Shown here: positions 49,953 through 63,810 of the stretch, one piece after another
Numbering within the stretch: the stretch's first letter is position 1
How the letters are laid out: every line of letters begins with the position of its first letter
Assembly: GCA_023079485.1 (NCBI GenBank)
Contig: CM041090.1
Location: 31,956,874 to 32,020,873 of the forward strand
Direction: 5' to 3'
DNA from: Archilochus colubris
Lineage: Eukaryota > Chordata > Aves > Apodiformes > Trochilidae
Length of the DNA: 64,000 nt
The notes under the pieces: model-generated
The model's input: the letters and a program-made list of their open reading frames with translations, nothing else
The model's database searches: none
Told to the model about the DNA's origin: nothing
Made by a program: the position numbers and the translations under genes

Positions 49953-52900
49953 GTTGCAGTCAAGTACAAGTCAGCACATAATATAGGAATGCATGGTCAG
50001 ATCAGGCACCAAGGAAGAAGCTTTCAGTTGCTCCAAATAAGTCTTTTGAAATTCTCCCTAGATGCAGGAGAATCACTGGGAAACAAATAAAAAAAAAAAG
50101 ACAGCGCTATTCTTTGAATCTCTCTCCTCCTCCACCACCCTTGTGGATGTAAGGTTTGATGATTGCTCCCATTTCCAGCCCACACAAATGACTGTCACAG
50201 TCATTTTGGTAAGACATCTCTCAGGCAGCCTTTAGTCACACGTGGGAATGAGAGGAAGAGAACAACTGAGGGTACTTAATATGAAAGGCAAGCTAGCAGT
50301 GTCAGTGCCCTCCCGGAGGCTGCTGCCATGAGGGGAGAGCTCTCCTCCTCTTAACAAAGCACATTGTCATATAAAGAAAATACACCCCTACCCACCCGGC
50401 ATCTTCAGAGAGGTATGCCCAGAGCAGCACTGATGTGCCTTTCCTCTTTCTTCTGTCTGGCTGCACAGTCCTTACAGCAGAGATCCATTTGCTCTGTTGA
50501 GCCCTTGAAGATCCATCCTTGGGCGATGATGGTAGACGGTCAGGGCTGAAATGCTAGGGCTACCTTACAGATCCTGAGGTGATGGAATTGTGCCTAATGG
50601 AGTTTTGGCAGTGATGGTGCTGTAACCAAGCTGGTGCCTTGCTCTCCTCACTAGCAGGAAACACAGACATCTGGTGTGACATTGTTGTCCCTTGCTTGCC
50701 TCCTGCTTCAGCATAGCTAAGGAAGGGCTTGCTGCTGGCCAGGGGCCAGCCTGCAGCACATTGCAATTACAGTTTTCCCTTTCTTTGTCTCTTTATCTGT
50801 ACATTCATCTGTGTATGCCTTGGGAAAGCTGGCTTACATAAAAAGTTCACTATTTCTTCCTCCAGCCACAGTGTGTCAGTTACTCAAATTAATAGACAGA
50901 CCTGCTGTGAAGCAGAAAGTGTCCCCCAACTTGCAGTGATTTCTCAAAGAGATACTGTACCAATTGGCTCGATACCTGTGGCTTCCTACTAAAAGCGAAT
51001 GATGTTTCACAGCAGCTAGCCAAGCACACAAGGATGTATAAATTAAGCAAAACTCTCTTTATTCACCTCCCACGTTTAAAAATGTAATTTTTTTTCTTTT
51101 TAAAGTTAGCGAACAAAAATACTAGGTTTTGGCTCCACTACACCTAAACTCTTCCTCTAATAAGGTCAGGTTAATTTTCTACTTAAAATTCAATTTTCTA
51201 TTTGAATTGAAATATTATTTGTACTAGAATCTTTCCTTGGTAACTAGTAAAGAAATGTGTCCAGTATAAAATCACAAGACCACTAAGATACCTCTTCTAG
51301 TAAATGCTGTTTTACTTTTGGAATAAGGTGGGATGTGGAATAATTTGTGCTTCAAGAACTCTATGTGCTCCTTGGAAACTCAGGAACTGCTCTCTTAGGT
51401 GGAAATTATTATTTCTGAGTTCCTAGAAGAAAACCTACCCTAACAACAGGCAAAGATGTGCATCTTTTTTTTTTCCCCCCCCCTCATGGCGCAGCAACTG
51501 TATGTAGATCTGATTAACCAGGAATTCATGTAAAAATCACAGACATCTGTCTGTGCCTTCTCTAAAATAAAATTATAGCTGTTAAATGACTTAAAAAACT
51601 CAGATATATGACACGAATTGTCCTTATGATCAGAGAAGGCAAAACCCAACATCACAGATATTAGCCACTGCTGCCATACTGTGTACTGTGCACTTGGCAC
51701 AAAAGGCATTTGGATGCTGCATTAGGGTGTATGGCCTCTCTGGTGTTCTGGGAAAATAAGGTTAGGGGGATGCTTGATGTTTCTGCAGACCTTTTATAAG
51801 GTACATAAGAATGTTTATCCTAAAATATCACTTCCCAGAAGAGTGAGAATTGATAACATTCATAGATTTCTTTTTATAAAGCTTACATATTTATCCTTTT
51901 AATTATGCTTATTGCAACATATTCCCTTCTGATTTCTTAGGATATCTTGCATTAGGATAGAAGGATGATAATAACATTTTTGGTGTACTATTATGCTGAA
52001 ATCAGAATTGCCTGGTTTACTTTTCCTGTATTTTCACCAAGATTTCAATGTAACATACCTTGGCATACACCAAACTCAATTTCCTCCAGTTTTTCCTGGA
52101 GATATCTCAAATTCTTTGTTTTTCTGTATTGACGGCTAAGGTTGTGATGAACAAGCTCTGCTTGGCTGCTTAATTTTTGTTTTATTTTACGTAAAGGGAC
52201 TAACTTAGGGAGGTGTCCCCTCTAGAATGCAGAAGATTTCAGCTCCCTAGGATAAAAGTTTGCTCATGGAAGTGGAGTAGCTGTGGCACAACAGAGTTCA
52301 GAGAGTTTCAGCTCATGTAGCCTGCAGCTCAATGCATAGATTGAGAGCCTATTTAGAGAAAAAGAGAACAGAAACCTGGTTCTCTTAGATGATGGGGATA
52401 AATACAGCAGGGCCTGAAGATATTGCTTGGGGTATGTTACAACTCAGAAATATTCTGGGTTTTCTGAAACCACTCCCAGAAGCAACAATGTACTTGCAAA
52501 GACACACTGGGCAGGAGTGACCCTGGCTACAGCAGATGGATATTAGCATAGCCATGTTAAGCCAAAGGTTCATTTTGCTCTGTATTTTGTCTCTATCAGT
52601 GAGCCTCCTACATCATAGGTGAAAAGTTGCAGTGAAAATGAAAGACTGTATCAAAAGCATTCTGAAAATCTAAGAATTTATCAGACACCCCATCCTTATT
52701 CATACTTTTACTGAATACTGGAAAGAACTGCAAAAGATTTGCATAGAAGGGCTTCCCTTTAAAAAAACAAAAAAACAAAAATACTGAGTTCTTCACCAAA
52801 AACCCCAAGCTGACTTTTTTCAGTTAAATCATATGTATCAAATTTCCATTAGTTTAATTTTTTATTATAGTTTCTACTAAGTTGCTCCATATAGCTACCA

Positions 52901-55900
52901 AGCTTTATAGGCTTTTTGACTCCCTACAACTGCACTGGAAATGTTTATTAAAAATAAACATCTCAGTGTCAAGCCTGAGTCCTCAGGTATAAATGCAATT
53001 TAAGTATGAGGACATAAAACATGATTACTCATTCAGCTATTTCATCCTTGGCTTCCTTTGGATCTCATGAGAGAATTCACAGCGGTCCTGTCACATGTGA
53101 CTATTAATTTTTTCAGTTCCACCATTCCTTCAACATCACTCCAGTTTCTAATGAGATCTTCATAAGAAATTATTTTTCAATTTTTCCTCGATGAACACTG
53201 ATTCATCAAAATTCTCTGCTGCCTCTGGAATTGCTCTGTGTTCTCTGAGCATGTCTTCCATATCCTGATCATCAGTAGGCCCTACTGGCAGGGTTTTTGT
53301 TTTTGATGAGTATTAATAAATAATTTGTGGTGGTTTTCATTATTTTTGCTAGATGCTTTTCAACATCCCCGTTGCTGTTTCTTCTTTTGTTTCTACATAT
53401 ACAAAAGGTATATATATTCTGTTCATCTTTGCCCAGTCATTTCCAGGTTTCTCTATTTTAAAGTTAATGTTTCCAATGAAACCAAGTTGGTTTTTTTATT
53501 TGAGTTTAAAACCAACTTAAGTCTTTCAGAGATCATTACAGGAGAAGGTCTAGGCAAAGTCTTCTTGGAGCACTGGACAATTTAAGGTCCCTTCACAATG
53601 CTGTTCTTCCTCTACATCCTATTAAGGGGTCTACTTTGTTTTCATGCTTCTCCCAAGTGGGAATCATCAGTGGTCCCCCACCTGCACAGATCAGAAAGAA
53701 AAAATATCCTTCAAAGTTGCTTCAGGAATGCATTCAATTTCAGTGGTTCCCTGGTAATAGGGAATGAATGATTCCAGAATTACTCTGGCAAACCATTTTA
53801 TGCCTAGTTAATAATTGGCTTTTGTTTTCAAAATTGTAAGTAAATATTTATTTGATGCTCTCGAGTACCTGTTCTTTTTTAGCTTTTCTATGCTTCTTGT
53901 CATTAATTCTTCCACCCACCAGAGTAAATCTCAAGACAGAACATCTGTTACTAAGTTCTCTGTGTGTCAGGGTATAATTGTATTTGAAGAAGCCACACAG
54001 GAAATTAGACTCTGTTGTCCAGTTTGTTCTTGGTTTCCATGCAACATTTAAAAAGCTTTAAGGTCTCACTGCTTTAGAATACAGCAATATTACATCACAT
54101 CTGGGAGACTGAAACCTTGCTGCATGGAAGAAGCAAATACTGAAGAGCTGAACTAGGGTACATCATTAACAGGGCACAAGTTCCAGATTGCACCCACCTC
54201 AGAGCCTCTAGCTCTAATCTTCCAAAGATGCAAACCCTCCGTGAGAAAAAGCCTGAATATCAGGTGGCTCATCTCTACTCTGCAGTGACCTCTGATGATG
54301 TCTGCCCTAAGAAACTGCTAAGATAGGGAAGCTTGTTAGCTCAAATGAGATTACATTTTTGCTTAGAAAAAAAATTAACCACGAGTTTCAAATTTTTCAT
54401 GTCCTAATGTAGCATTCATTTAAACGATGTAGTTTCCCTTCAGTCATTTATTTACACACACACACAAGCCACCCTCACTCATCCTATATATGCAGACGGA
54501 AACAAATTAATTAACTGTTTTCTCTAACAGCCTTAAAAAGGAAACAGTGAGAGAGGATTTCTGTTTCTAAGTACTTGGAAGCTGCTACAATAGGGGCTTG
54601 TCTTAAAAGTCTTAAAATGGGAACAGACAACATATTTCCTTGAATCCCAGGATCTGAAATAGAAGTTTAATCATTCTTCACATGGCAAAGTTATCAGGCG
54701 AAAGCATTATGACTGTAAGACAAATCATATGGTAGGGATAAAGGCCAAACACTAACAATTTCAAAACAGTGGCTTTTTTACTAAAGAGCAGGCAAGCCAC
54801 AAGACATCTGGATGTGTTTGTGGACAAGTCAAAGGCACAATGTCTGTATCAATTATATTAGCACATTGTGGAAAACATCTAGAGGCTAAATTTAGATAGC
54901 AACACTAGGAAAAAGAAATGTAGAAAAGAAGTCCTGGAAGATAGATTCTGGGTCACTGAATCCTCTCTGGGGGATAATAAGGTAGTGGTGAAGTATTTTT
55001 CTTTTCTGCAACAGCAGAGGTAGTTCCTCACGGTTGGGAGAACAAGTGCTACCTATCCTCCTCTGTGTCAGATGCAGAACAGTCTTCACCCCCTGTTCTA
55101 AATCAGACCTCAGACATATCTTTACACGTTTCCTATGCATACCCACTTAGAGATGTCAGCAGCTTCCACTCCAGAAAAAAGAGTTTTCTTTCTGCTGCTA
55201 TGTGAATGCAATTCTGACCCTACATCTTTAAGTCACTGTTTGTTTTCATACGTATTTTGTTTGCAGTATTATACTACAAGTAGAAACTATATGACCACTT
55301 CTGGAATGTCAAAAAAATAAAAATCCTTATTTCATTCATCCAGTACCTAAACAAACTAAAACCAAAACAAAACCAAACAAATAAAACCCCCAACAAAACC
55401 CAACCTTCTTTTCAAAGAAATGCTATATTCCAAGCAGCAGAACTCTGCCACTTCAGAGAAGCAACACCTCCCATCTCATGGAGGTCAATGTGCTGCAGCT
55501 CTGTGACAATGGAAGACTCTCTTACATTATTTTTTTAGAGCATTGTCAGCCCAAGGCAGGCAGCCTATTGTCATGGAAACCAAGCAAATGGGCCATCCCA
55601 CTCCTACTGGTTCATTGTAGCATAGTGCATAGAGAAATCACTGCATGACCATGAATGTGGCTTTGGGCTTTAGCAAGACAGAACCATGTTTCTTTCCTAA
55701 CCTACCCTTGGGCACAATACCTCCTGGGGAGGCACCAGGCCAGCCTGCCTGCTCAAGGGCATGCAGATGATTTAGGTCCATGAGCTCAGAAGGTGAAGAC
55801 AAGACTTTGGAGTGAAAGCAACTGCCAGGAGCAAGTGCTGCTGATGGAATAATTGGGAAATGTTGTGATGTAGTACAACAACTGGAGGCGGGAGTCCTCT

Positions 55901-57208
55901 GAGGAGTGAAGCAGTGTGTCCACTGAGCACTGATTTCTTCAGACTTCTTCCATAGTGTGGGTTTTTTTTTTGCTTTTCCAGTCTTGTTCTTCTTCATGCT
56001 TTTTCTCACTTCCCTTCTTTCCTCCTTTTCTCCTTTCCATTCTTTTGTGTATTCTGTAACATTCCTTCACAGACGCATGATCTTTTACTCCTATGATCCT
56101 AGAAGCTCACCCCCACTCCATGGGTTCTGTCAGGACTGTTTCAGCATCGCTTATCCTCTACATTGCAGGACACTTTTATCTTTAGGCCTTGCTTTCAGAC
56201 AGATGAGAACTTAATTAAGTTTACAGATATTCCAGATGGAATTGTATTTGCCAAACATCTGCATCATTAAGGCATTTTCTTCATGTTTATGAAATTATTG
56301 CTAGCTAACATTCATAAATCATTTCCAAGATTCACCATAGGAAGAACATGGAGCTGGGCCAAAATTACTGTAATTTTTTAAAAATTGAACAAATTTCCCC
56401 CACTTCACCCTACCCCCACACTAAAGAGCAGGGATTTGAGTTTTATCAGGATGTGCTGATATTTCCTTCAGGGGACACTTCCTGTTTTCCTTAGGCATAT
56501 TTGCTTTTTTCCAAATAAGATATAAGCTTTTGTAAAATTGTCATTTCCACATGCCTAACAGAGAAACCTTAAATGTTTGCTATGTAAGAACCCAATAGGT
56601 TCTGTTTCTGCCTTGCATGCTGGGAGGGAGCCTATAGTGAAAATATACAGGGTACAGATTTGTAGACATGGAACTATGTAGGTAAAAATAGGGAGGCACA
56701 GGAGGCAGTCATGGGGAGTGAGAAGAGACACAGTAAAGAAGACACTCAGCTCTCCAAAGAGATGGTGGAAAAGAAGGACCAGGACAAACTCTATAAGGAC
56801 TAGTAACAGTAAGAGAGAAAGTAGGGCTGATTGCCAAGGGAGACAGGTATAAGCAATCTGAGAAAAGGTAGCAGAAACCAAATACTCTAACCAGGAAATA
56901 GTAGAAACATGGGACAAAAAATTTTGATCTTATATAGAAACAGCAGCAGCTATGCCTGGAATGGAACTTTAAAATTCATAAGCCTCAACATTCCTATGCC
57001 ATCAGCAAAGAGTTGTAAAACTCTTCAGCACAGGGTCTTGTCCCATTAAGGACATGTCGTGGCTAGAAGTTACTTTACTAGTTCAAGCTGCAGAGTTCTG
57101 TGCAGTGGCTTTAGATGTTGAACCACACAAGTGAATCATGAAGACACAAGGATGATGCCACTTTATGAAATATTGCGCTCCCATTTCTCATTTTAAAACA
57201 AACAAAAA
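49953..57208. other. Unique non-coding sequence
   Basis: No gene supported. The 50100-50760 part is more GC-rich and carries overlapping short frames on both strands, without domains. A poly-C/T tract lies at 51463-51483, an (AC)n at 54454-54466, and an A/C-rich tract at 55349-55405. A minus-strand frame of 123 codons (55638-56009) starts in a lysine-rich segment encoded by a T-rich tract and is not recognisable. A minus-strand 120-codon frame (56555-56917) is rich in hydrophobic residues, mainly from pyrimidine-rich sequence. Confidence 0.5.
55349..55405 (+). repeat. A/C-rich (CAAAA)n-like tract
   Basis: AAACC and CAAAA units without fixed period. It is simple sequence. Confidence 0.65.
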
Positions 57209-57262
57209 ATAATAACAATAATAACAATAATAATAATAATAGTGATTATTATTATTATTAAT
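57209..57262. repeat. (AAT)n microsatellite forming a 15-bp-arm hairpin
   Basis: AATAATAAC units lead into five AAT repeats (57226-57240). After AGTG comes the exact reverse complement, five ATT repeats (57245-57259). The microsatellite therefore changes strand at a 4-base centre, making a perfect 15-bp-arm inverted repeat. Confidence 0.85.
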
Positions 57263-60200
57263 AAGTTTTTAAGACAACATGAAGGGTGCAAAGGAATAGA
57301 AATTCACTTCTCTCTGCAATCTTCCCTCAACCAGCTTGTATGACTTTATTATAGTGGAAAGTTTGCTTAAAGGTCATGCACCATTATTGCAACAAGAATC
57401 AGGGCTCAGTTTTGTGGAACTGCCTGTCACGAAAATGAGCCACGTCTGTGCTGTGAAAGGTGTACAGTCTGCTGGCCCTAAGGTCAGAAAGTGTGTACAG
57501 GGGGAAGCAAAGTCTGAAAATCAGAAAGTCTGCTCTCTACATTAAAGCTGCTGCAGAATTATCTTCTACCCTGCCTCTCTCCATGATGTTGTATATGATT
57601 CTAGGCAAGTACGTAGAGCCAAACTATTCATGTGTAGCAATTAATTACATTTGACTCATTATCTGGGTCTCTCGAGCCTGAACTGAAAAGGTGTTGAGCT
57701 TTCACCATTGCCTTTCATGTCTTTGAGAGCTGTGCTTTGAATACCTAATGAGCTAAATGCACTGAAAAACATATTTTCCATTGGTGACTCAAAATGAGCA
57801 GGAACTATTTTAATTTGTTTTGTTCCTCAGTCCTCCAGATATAAAACAGATTTACAAATGCTGCTTTATGCTGCAGAGATGTTCTGAAAATATGATCATT
57901 TCTATTTGTGTAGCTGTTGGATTGTAATGCAAACAGCATAAGAAGTTTCAGAGAAAGTCCAGTAACTGTCTCTAGAACACATTTTGAAAAGTGTAGGAGA
58001 CAAGGCATCAGTGCCACCTGAGTGAGCAAAATGCTAAAAAGCTAATTAAAAGGTGACTATTCAATTGGGCAAATGTGCTGTGAAAAAACACAGTCCCAAT
58101 AACAGTTGTGAGGTTTTTAATGTAACACAAATGTTAAATCATCTCAGAATGAGAAGGGCACCATCACAGAGACCATATTTTAGAGAAAGGCAGTCCTTGA
58201 CCTAAGTAATTAATAAATTTTAAATAAGACACAGCCATACAAATATGACATGGACACATAAAACCAAGGCAGGCAGGTAAAATAATAATAAATCACAGTG
58301 GTCATATGAGAAAAAAATAAGTAGTTCCCCGCATTTATGCAAACATAATTGAGAGCATATTTGTATCTTTCATCCAGGGCTGCACTTAAAGGGATAGCTA
58401 TACTCATCCTTGTCATTCCAGGCTTTTAGCTATAGTAACCAAAATGCAAACTAGTTGTAATATACAATACATTCTTTGTACTGTTTCCAGTTCCCAAAGC
58501 CCCCTTGTATCCACTGTGTATCACTATATAAAAATTATTTTCATACGGTATAACAAAAAGGGAGATCAAAATCTATATGATATTAACGGTGAACATTACT
58601 AAACAAGAAAACTAATTTATTCAATGTTAGTGTATTGTAAAAAAGAGCAGAGAAAAAATGCATAAGGATTATTTCACTTGGAAGAGAAGTATCATATTTA
58701 TTCATGTGTTCAATATTAACAAACAATATGTTAATGAAAGATTTAATGACTTTTTAGAAGGCCTGCCAGTGTGAACAATTTATGGCTGGGACAATTCATG
58801 GTAGCAGTGAAAATGATGTTAAAAGAAAAACATTAAAACATTACTATTTCAAGAATGTAAAAGCATAGAGCATAGCAGAAGATCCATAGTCCAATTTAGT
58901 TTGGGAAACTGAAAATGTGCCCACTTCTGAAAGGAAAAAATAGTATTTCATTTGCCAGTAGCCACCAGGACTGGAAATCCAGAATGCAAGGGAACTCTAA
59001 ATTCAGTTCAAGTTGTTAACACAAGCTGAGCTGACTAGCTCGTTTTTCTTTTCCTAATTTCTTTCTTTTTCCAAGTCCATGGTTCACTCAAAAGGTGGCA
59101 ATATACTAAGAAAAAAGAGGTGACTGAACATGCATGCCTGACTTAGCCACAAGTGTGCATTTGAACTTGGTACTTTCCACCCCCATGCTTCAGCTTTTCT
59201 CTCTGTGCAGCAGAGCCAAAACCAAACTAGTGCAAAAGCAGGATCTCATCATACTCTGCAATGAGTAAAGAAACTCATTATTTCAAATTATTTGTCATTA
59301 CTTGATTTGCAAAAATCTTATCAGTTAGATCTGTTTTAGGGAAAACAAAATCATGGCTAATTCAGCTTACCTCAGCCACTTACTTAATCTTAACCACTAA
59401 GGAATGGAGGTATTTCAGGCACAACAACAATGACATTCCTGCTTAATTAATTTCTAATTTTAGTCTCAAACCATGCTTTATAAAACCATTCCTGTATCAT
59501 ACCTGCTTTATAAAACCATATCCCACAATAATTGGTATTAATGGATGGGCTTACTGAAATAGTTTCATTGGAAATCTTTCACTGAAAAGTATCTTTCCAA
59601 AATTATAGAATAACTCAGGACTGACACAGGGCAAAAAGTTATGCCTTTTGTTTTGTGGGAATTTAGGCTTCCTTACTTCAAGTATTTATCTGCATTAACA
59701 ATTTTAAATATATTATTGTGGTACCATTATTGAATATTTATCATTCAGTGACATTTCATTTCAAGATAAGACTAGAAAGAAGAAAGATTTCCTGGGAAAT
59801 GTAGAACTGAGACATAAACTAAACATGGGGAAAGAGATTGTATATCTTTGTGAAAATTAGTTTCTCAATATTACACGAGTATAAAGGGTTGATATTTTGC
59901 CAGTCTCTATTTTTCTTGTCCTCAGTTCTCAACTGAGGAAAAGAACTTCTGGCTATGGCAAACAGGTCTGCTTCTAGCATGCTCTGCTTTATTATTCCCA
60001 TCAGGTATTTCTTCTGGTCTGGGTTCTTTTTATTTCTAAAATAATTATTTCTATGGCACCACTGCTATAAAACATCATCCTCACATTTACAATTGGAACA
60101 ATACTCTTGAAGCAGTTTCTTTGTGTGCCCCTCACCCAGGAGGTAAAAATTCATTGATAGAGAACAGTAGAAATTTCATCAAATTTATCATTTTCAACGG

Positions 60201-62054
60201 ATGCTTTTATAATATACTGTAATAAAATGAAGGCTAAACAGGCCTATACAAGGAAAAACATAGTAATGCAAGTAGAACTTAGTTTAGGTTCCATTTTACA
60301 GTTTAACATTATCATTAAAAAGAGCAATGAAAAACATAATGATAAGATACCACATTAAAAAAATAGCAGCAGAGGAACTAATTAGAAACAGTATGAAAAA
60401 GGCAAGAACTGTACAGCATATGTTTATAATCCCAGAGAGAGAAACCAAAAAAGAAAATGTGAATTGGGACTGTGACAGAGTTAAGCTAACCTGATTTCTG
60501 GTGTTAGCTGAGATATATAAAGAAGCAGGAATTCAAGCAAATACACGTACATATCAGAAAAAAATAAACAGAAAAGAACAATCAAACAATAAACAATACA
60601 GGGGGAGTAAAGGAAAGTTCTGTTTTCTTGGTCAAAAGAAAAACAAAGTAAAAACACCAGAAACTTTTTGCACAAAATGGAAAACAGAAGACAATAAATA
60701 CCCATATTTGGATACGTATAAAGAATAACAATGGAACTGTTGGGAGTTTTATGCAACACAAGTAACCACAGCATCTTTCCTTTAAAATTACACAAAAGCA
60801 GAAAAAGCAGCAACAGTGAAAATAACAGCTTGCTTCCCTAGTTAGCAAAAAAGTCCAGCTGAGATTTAACACAAAATCAAAGATTGAATAGCAGCTAGAC
60901 ATCTGACAGCAGTAATGAGTCCAGAAAGGCATATAGATTGTTTTTCATTTATTTTTTGCCAATAACCAACTTCTTCATGGGATATTGCAAGAACCTAAAA
61001 CCTTCATCATGGCCAGTACAAAGCTCTAAAATGAGTAGGAACCTCTAAGAATCAGTGTTCATGTTCAAATTTTTAATATCAGAAGACTTCAGAGCTTTCA
61101 GAGTGTAAAGTTTTGTAAATTGTCAGAATAGCTCTATTTTGTACTGATAAACCATATTTTTAAGAAAAGTTCCTTCCTGCATTTATTTTTTCTGTTAGAT
61201 ATTTCCCTGTATCTGTTTTCCTGCTCACTATCCATATTTAGACACCAAATATAGAGAGATATATTAAAAAGATCATATGTAAGTGGATTCCATACACAGT
61301 CAGAAACATATGGCAGTGCTTTCTCTTTCTGGATTATCCATACATTGACAATTTTCCAGAGAACTTGGGCAGTGGTTGAGTGCTGAGTTTTCCTTCTCTC
61401 AGGCACACAGTCTTGGATGTCTCACTATCACTTCAAATTCCGTTAGGTTAAAACTAAGCTGTTCATTTTGATATATGTCTGTCTCACAGCAAACTGTCCA
61501 TTTTTCTTGCTAAATATCCTTTTCAGACAGAAGGTAGAATAATTTAGTCCATCAGTTCAGAAAACCATTTGAACATAGTGCCTTAATAGAGAGAGACTGT
61601 TTCTCCCCCTAGCCCCTAACCCCTCTTGCTTTCTCTCCTTGCCTTGCACACACAGGCAGCCCCTGTCTGAGATCTCAGATCTAGTTATGTTTTACACAGA
61701 AAGTAAAATTGCTTTTCTTGCCTCAGGAAAGTACTTTAAAATATATTTTTAAATGTAATATCACTAACATGGCAACAAAAATGTTCTATTTACTGGCTGA
61801 CTATTAAGAATCTAAGTGCATATTCACTGCAGTAAACCTTTCACACTGTAGGAAAATAGGTGCATGTGAAAATCATAGGTGGTGAGAATTACAAACTGAA
61901 CATTATCTTCATTCCCAAGTGGGTCAAGCAGGTTGGACATACTATGATACAAACTTCCTGGCTACTATCAGTGTCTATCAGACTGTAAAGCACCTTTTAA
62001 AAATCCTCCTATTCAGACTTTTTAAGAAACATTTTAAGGACTAAAAGATACTGC
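57263..62054. other. Unique AT-rich non-coding sequence
   Basis: No gene supported. The 60360-60930 part is A-rich on the plus strand, and its complement yields overlapping 110- and 116-codon hydrophobic frames, which are compositional artefacts. A 16-base word is repeated at 59474 and 59504. Confidence 0.5.
59474..59519 (+). repeat. Direct repeat of a 16-base word with 30-base period
   Basis: TGCTTTATAAAACCAT occurs at 59474-59489 and again at 59504-59519. The intervening 14 bases are not repeated, so it is a local duplication that has partly decayed. Confidence 0.75.
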
Positions 62055-62520
62055 AAGACCATATAGGATAGCTTTGAAATTGACATCTTAATCTAATCCA
62101 AACACCTGATTCAAGCAATGATGTTTTTTATATAAATACATTCCCACAAATGCACTTAACCTTTCCTTAAAGACATCCAATTATTCTGCCTCTACTCTGA
62201 TGGCAAACTGTCATATTGTCTAATCCTCAGTGTTAAAGAAAATGTCCATATATGCAGGCTAAATTAATCTTTCTTCCAGTTAAACTTTTGGACATCACTC
62301 CTACCCACTACAAATGTTTGCACGTTTGTCTTTCCTGTTTTCACACATCATGATGGATGTATTTTTAAGCATTTATCTCTCTTTAAAATAAAAAAAGTCC
62401 TTCCATGATTCTCACGCTGCCTTTCAATGAACATGTCTACATTTTTCTACACTTCAAGTACTTACAGTTCAGTGCTATAAAAAATGATAGTGACACCCTC
62501 CCAGCTCTTTGGAAAGCGTT
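62055..62520 (-). mobile_element. Old CR1/L3-like LINE relic, minus strand
   Basis: Read on the plus strand, the order is that of a reversed CR1/L3 3' region. GAAATTGACATCTTAATCTAATCCAAACACCTGATTC comes first, then ACTTAACCTTTCCTTAAAGACATCCAATTATTCTGCCTCTACTCTGATGGCAAACTGTCATATTGTCTAATCCTCAGTGTTAAAGAAAATG (the reversed LFKxxLDxxxP and FFTV-like part), and CTTTCTTCCAGTTAAACTTTTGGACATCACTCCTACC. Frames are destroyed and no octamer tail remains. The right-hand limit (after about 62400) is uncertain because the match becomes faint. Confidence 0.65.
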
Positions 62521-63769
62521 TTTCCTTAGATTTCTTAAAATATATAGGGTTTTGTTTGGGGTTTTTTGTTGGCTTGTTTTTTGTTTTTTGTAACATCCTC
62601 AGATAAGACCTCAGTTTTGTTACCATTAGTGACAGAATTGTATTTCCTGAATATGTTTCACTTTATGCCTATGCTGCATATATTTCTCCTCCACTTTCTC
62701 ATCTTTTGCGCTGTGAATAGCAGGATGAGAAAAAAAACCCACTAAAAGAATAAGGCTTTCTGTTTCTGCCTTGATTAGGTTTTTATGCAGTTTTTTCTCA
62801 ATCCTGTATTTGAATTGTTAGGTGCATGCATCTATCAGTAGAGTAACTTTGTAGAATCTTATGGAATATTTCAAATTTCTACATTAGGGCATTTTTCTTT
62901 ATGGTATCAAAAAAAAGGGGTAAACTCTGATCTTAGGGATTGCAAAATCTCTATCCTAACACTGAGAATGGGGGAAATTGCACTCTTGTTTTGATTAAGA
63001 TTGTTACAATCAGTAGAAAACTCCCCTACTGATGAAAGTTTTCCTTTAGCCTTCAGGGCAGCCAAGATTTCATGCAGTGTATTTTCTAAAAGAGCAGACA
63101 AAATTCTCTGTGCTATAGTAATTGGGTGATAGATAGCACTGAGCTAGTGTTTTGTCAATACTTAAGAGAGGGAGGTTATGAGTTCAGTGCTAGGCAAAGA
63201 AATTGGTTTACCATAATGCCTGTAAAGTATTGCTGTATCTTTCAGCTCTACACATTTTGGCTACTGTTCCAATGGAAAAAAAAATTACCTTGATAAAAAC
63301 AATATTTTTGCAATCTTTAGCTAACTGTTGATAACTGCTATTTCTGTATGTAGTGAAATTTGTTTTATGCAGAAAAACTTTCTTGTTTATGTGCCCTGGT
63401 ACAGAAGGTGCCAGATGAAACATCTGTCTCCCCATTGAAGTCTACATTCACCTATTGCCTTTTGTGAGGGCAGAAATATGTTCTTGAAGTGGGCGAGATG
63501 ATAGCACAAATCATTTCATGTTTTTCTTCCAAGTCATCTGCCAGCAGTGTACTGAGTCAGCTCACTGAAGAGACAGAGGTAGCTGAATTAAAGCTGGTGT
63601 AAGGGGAGAAATCCAACTACACAGCTGGGACATGGCAAGGAGGTGAGGAGAAAAAGGGAGAGAGGATGCTCTACTCAACCCCAGCAAGCTTGTCGGCTGG
63701 CTCAGCCCATCTTCCCAGAAACACATAAGGATGGGATAGCCTAAAATAAGGAATGTAAAACAGTTCCTA
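62521..63769. other. Unique AT-rich non-coding sequence
   Basis: A T/G-rich tract lies at 62541-62592. No gene or transposon recognised otherwise. Confidence 0.5.
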
Positions 63770-63810
63770 AAGGCTCCATCTTAGACACCTAAAGGTGTCT
63801 AAGGAGCCTT
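63770..63810. repeat. Interrupted inverted repeat (8+10-bp arms, 2-base loop)
   Basis: The inner arms TTAGACACCT (63781-63790) and AGGTGTCTAA (63793-63802) pair perfectly around AA. The outer arms AAGGCTCC (63770-63777) and GGAGCCTT (63803-63810) also pair perfectly, leaving only ATC unpaired on the left. This gives 18 paired bases in mixed-composition DNA. The loop is too short for a normal pre-miRNA, and no element ends were seen. Confidence 0.8.

Noticed and set aside
55638..56009. 123-codon minus-strand frame with lysine-rich start
   Set aside because: The lysines come from a T-rich tract on the plus strand, and the rest resembles no family.
56555..56917. 120-codon minus-strand frame that looks like a membrane protein
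   Set aside because: Hydrophobicity follows from pyrimidine-rich base composition. There is no start context or family resemblance.
60481..60932. Overlapping 110- and 116-codon hydrophobic minus-strand frames
   Set aside because: Two overlapping frames with similar Leu/Phe/Cys-rich content are explained by A-rich plus-strand sequence.
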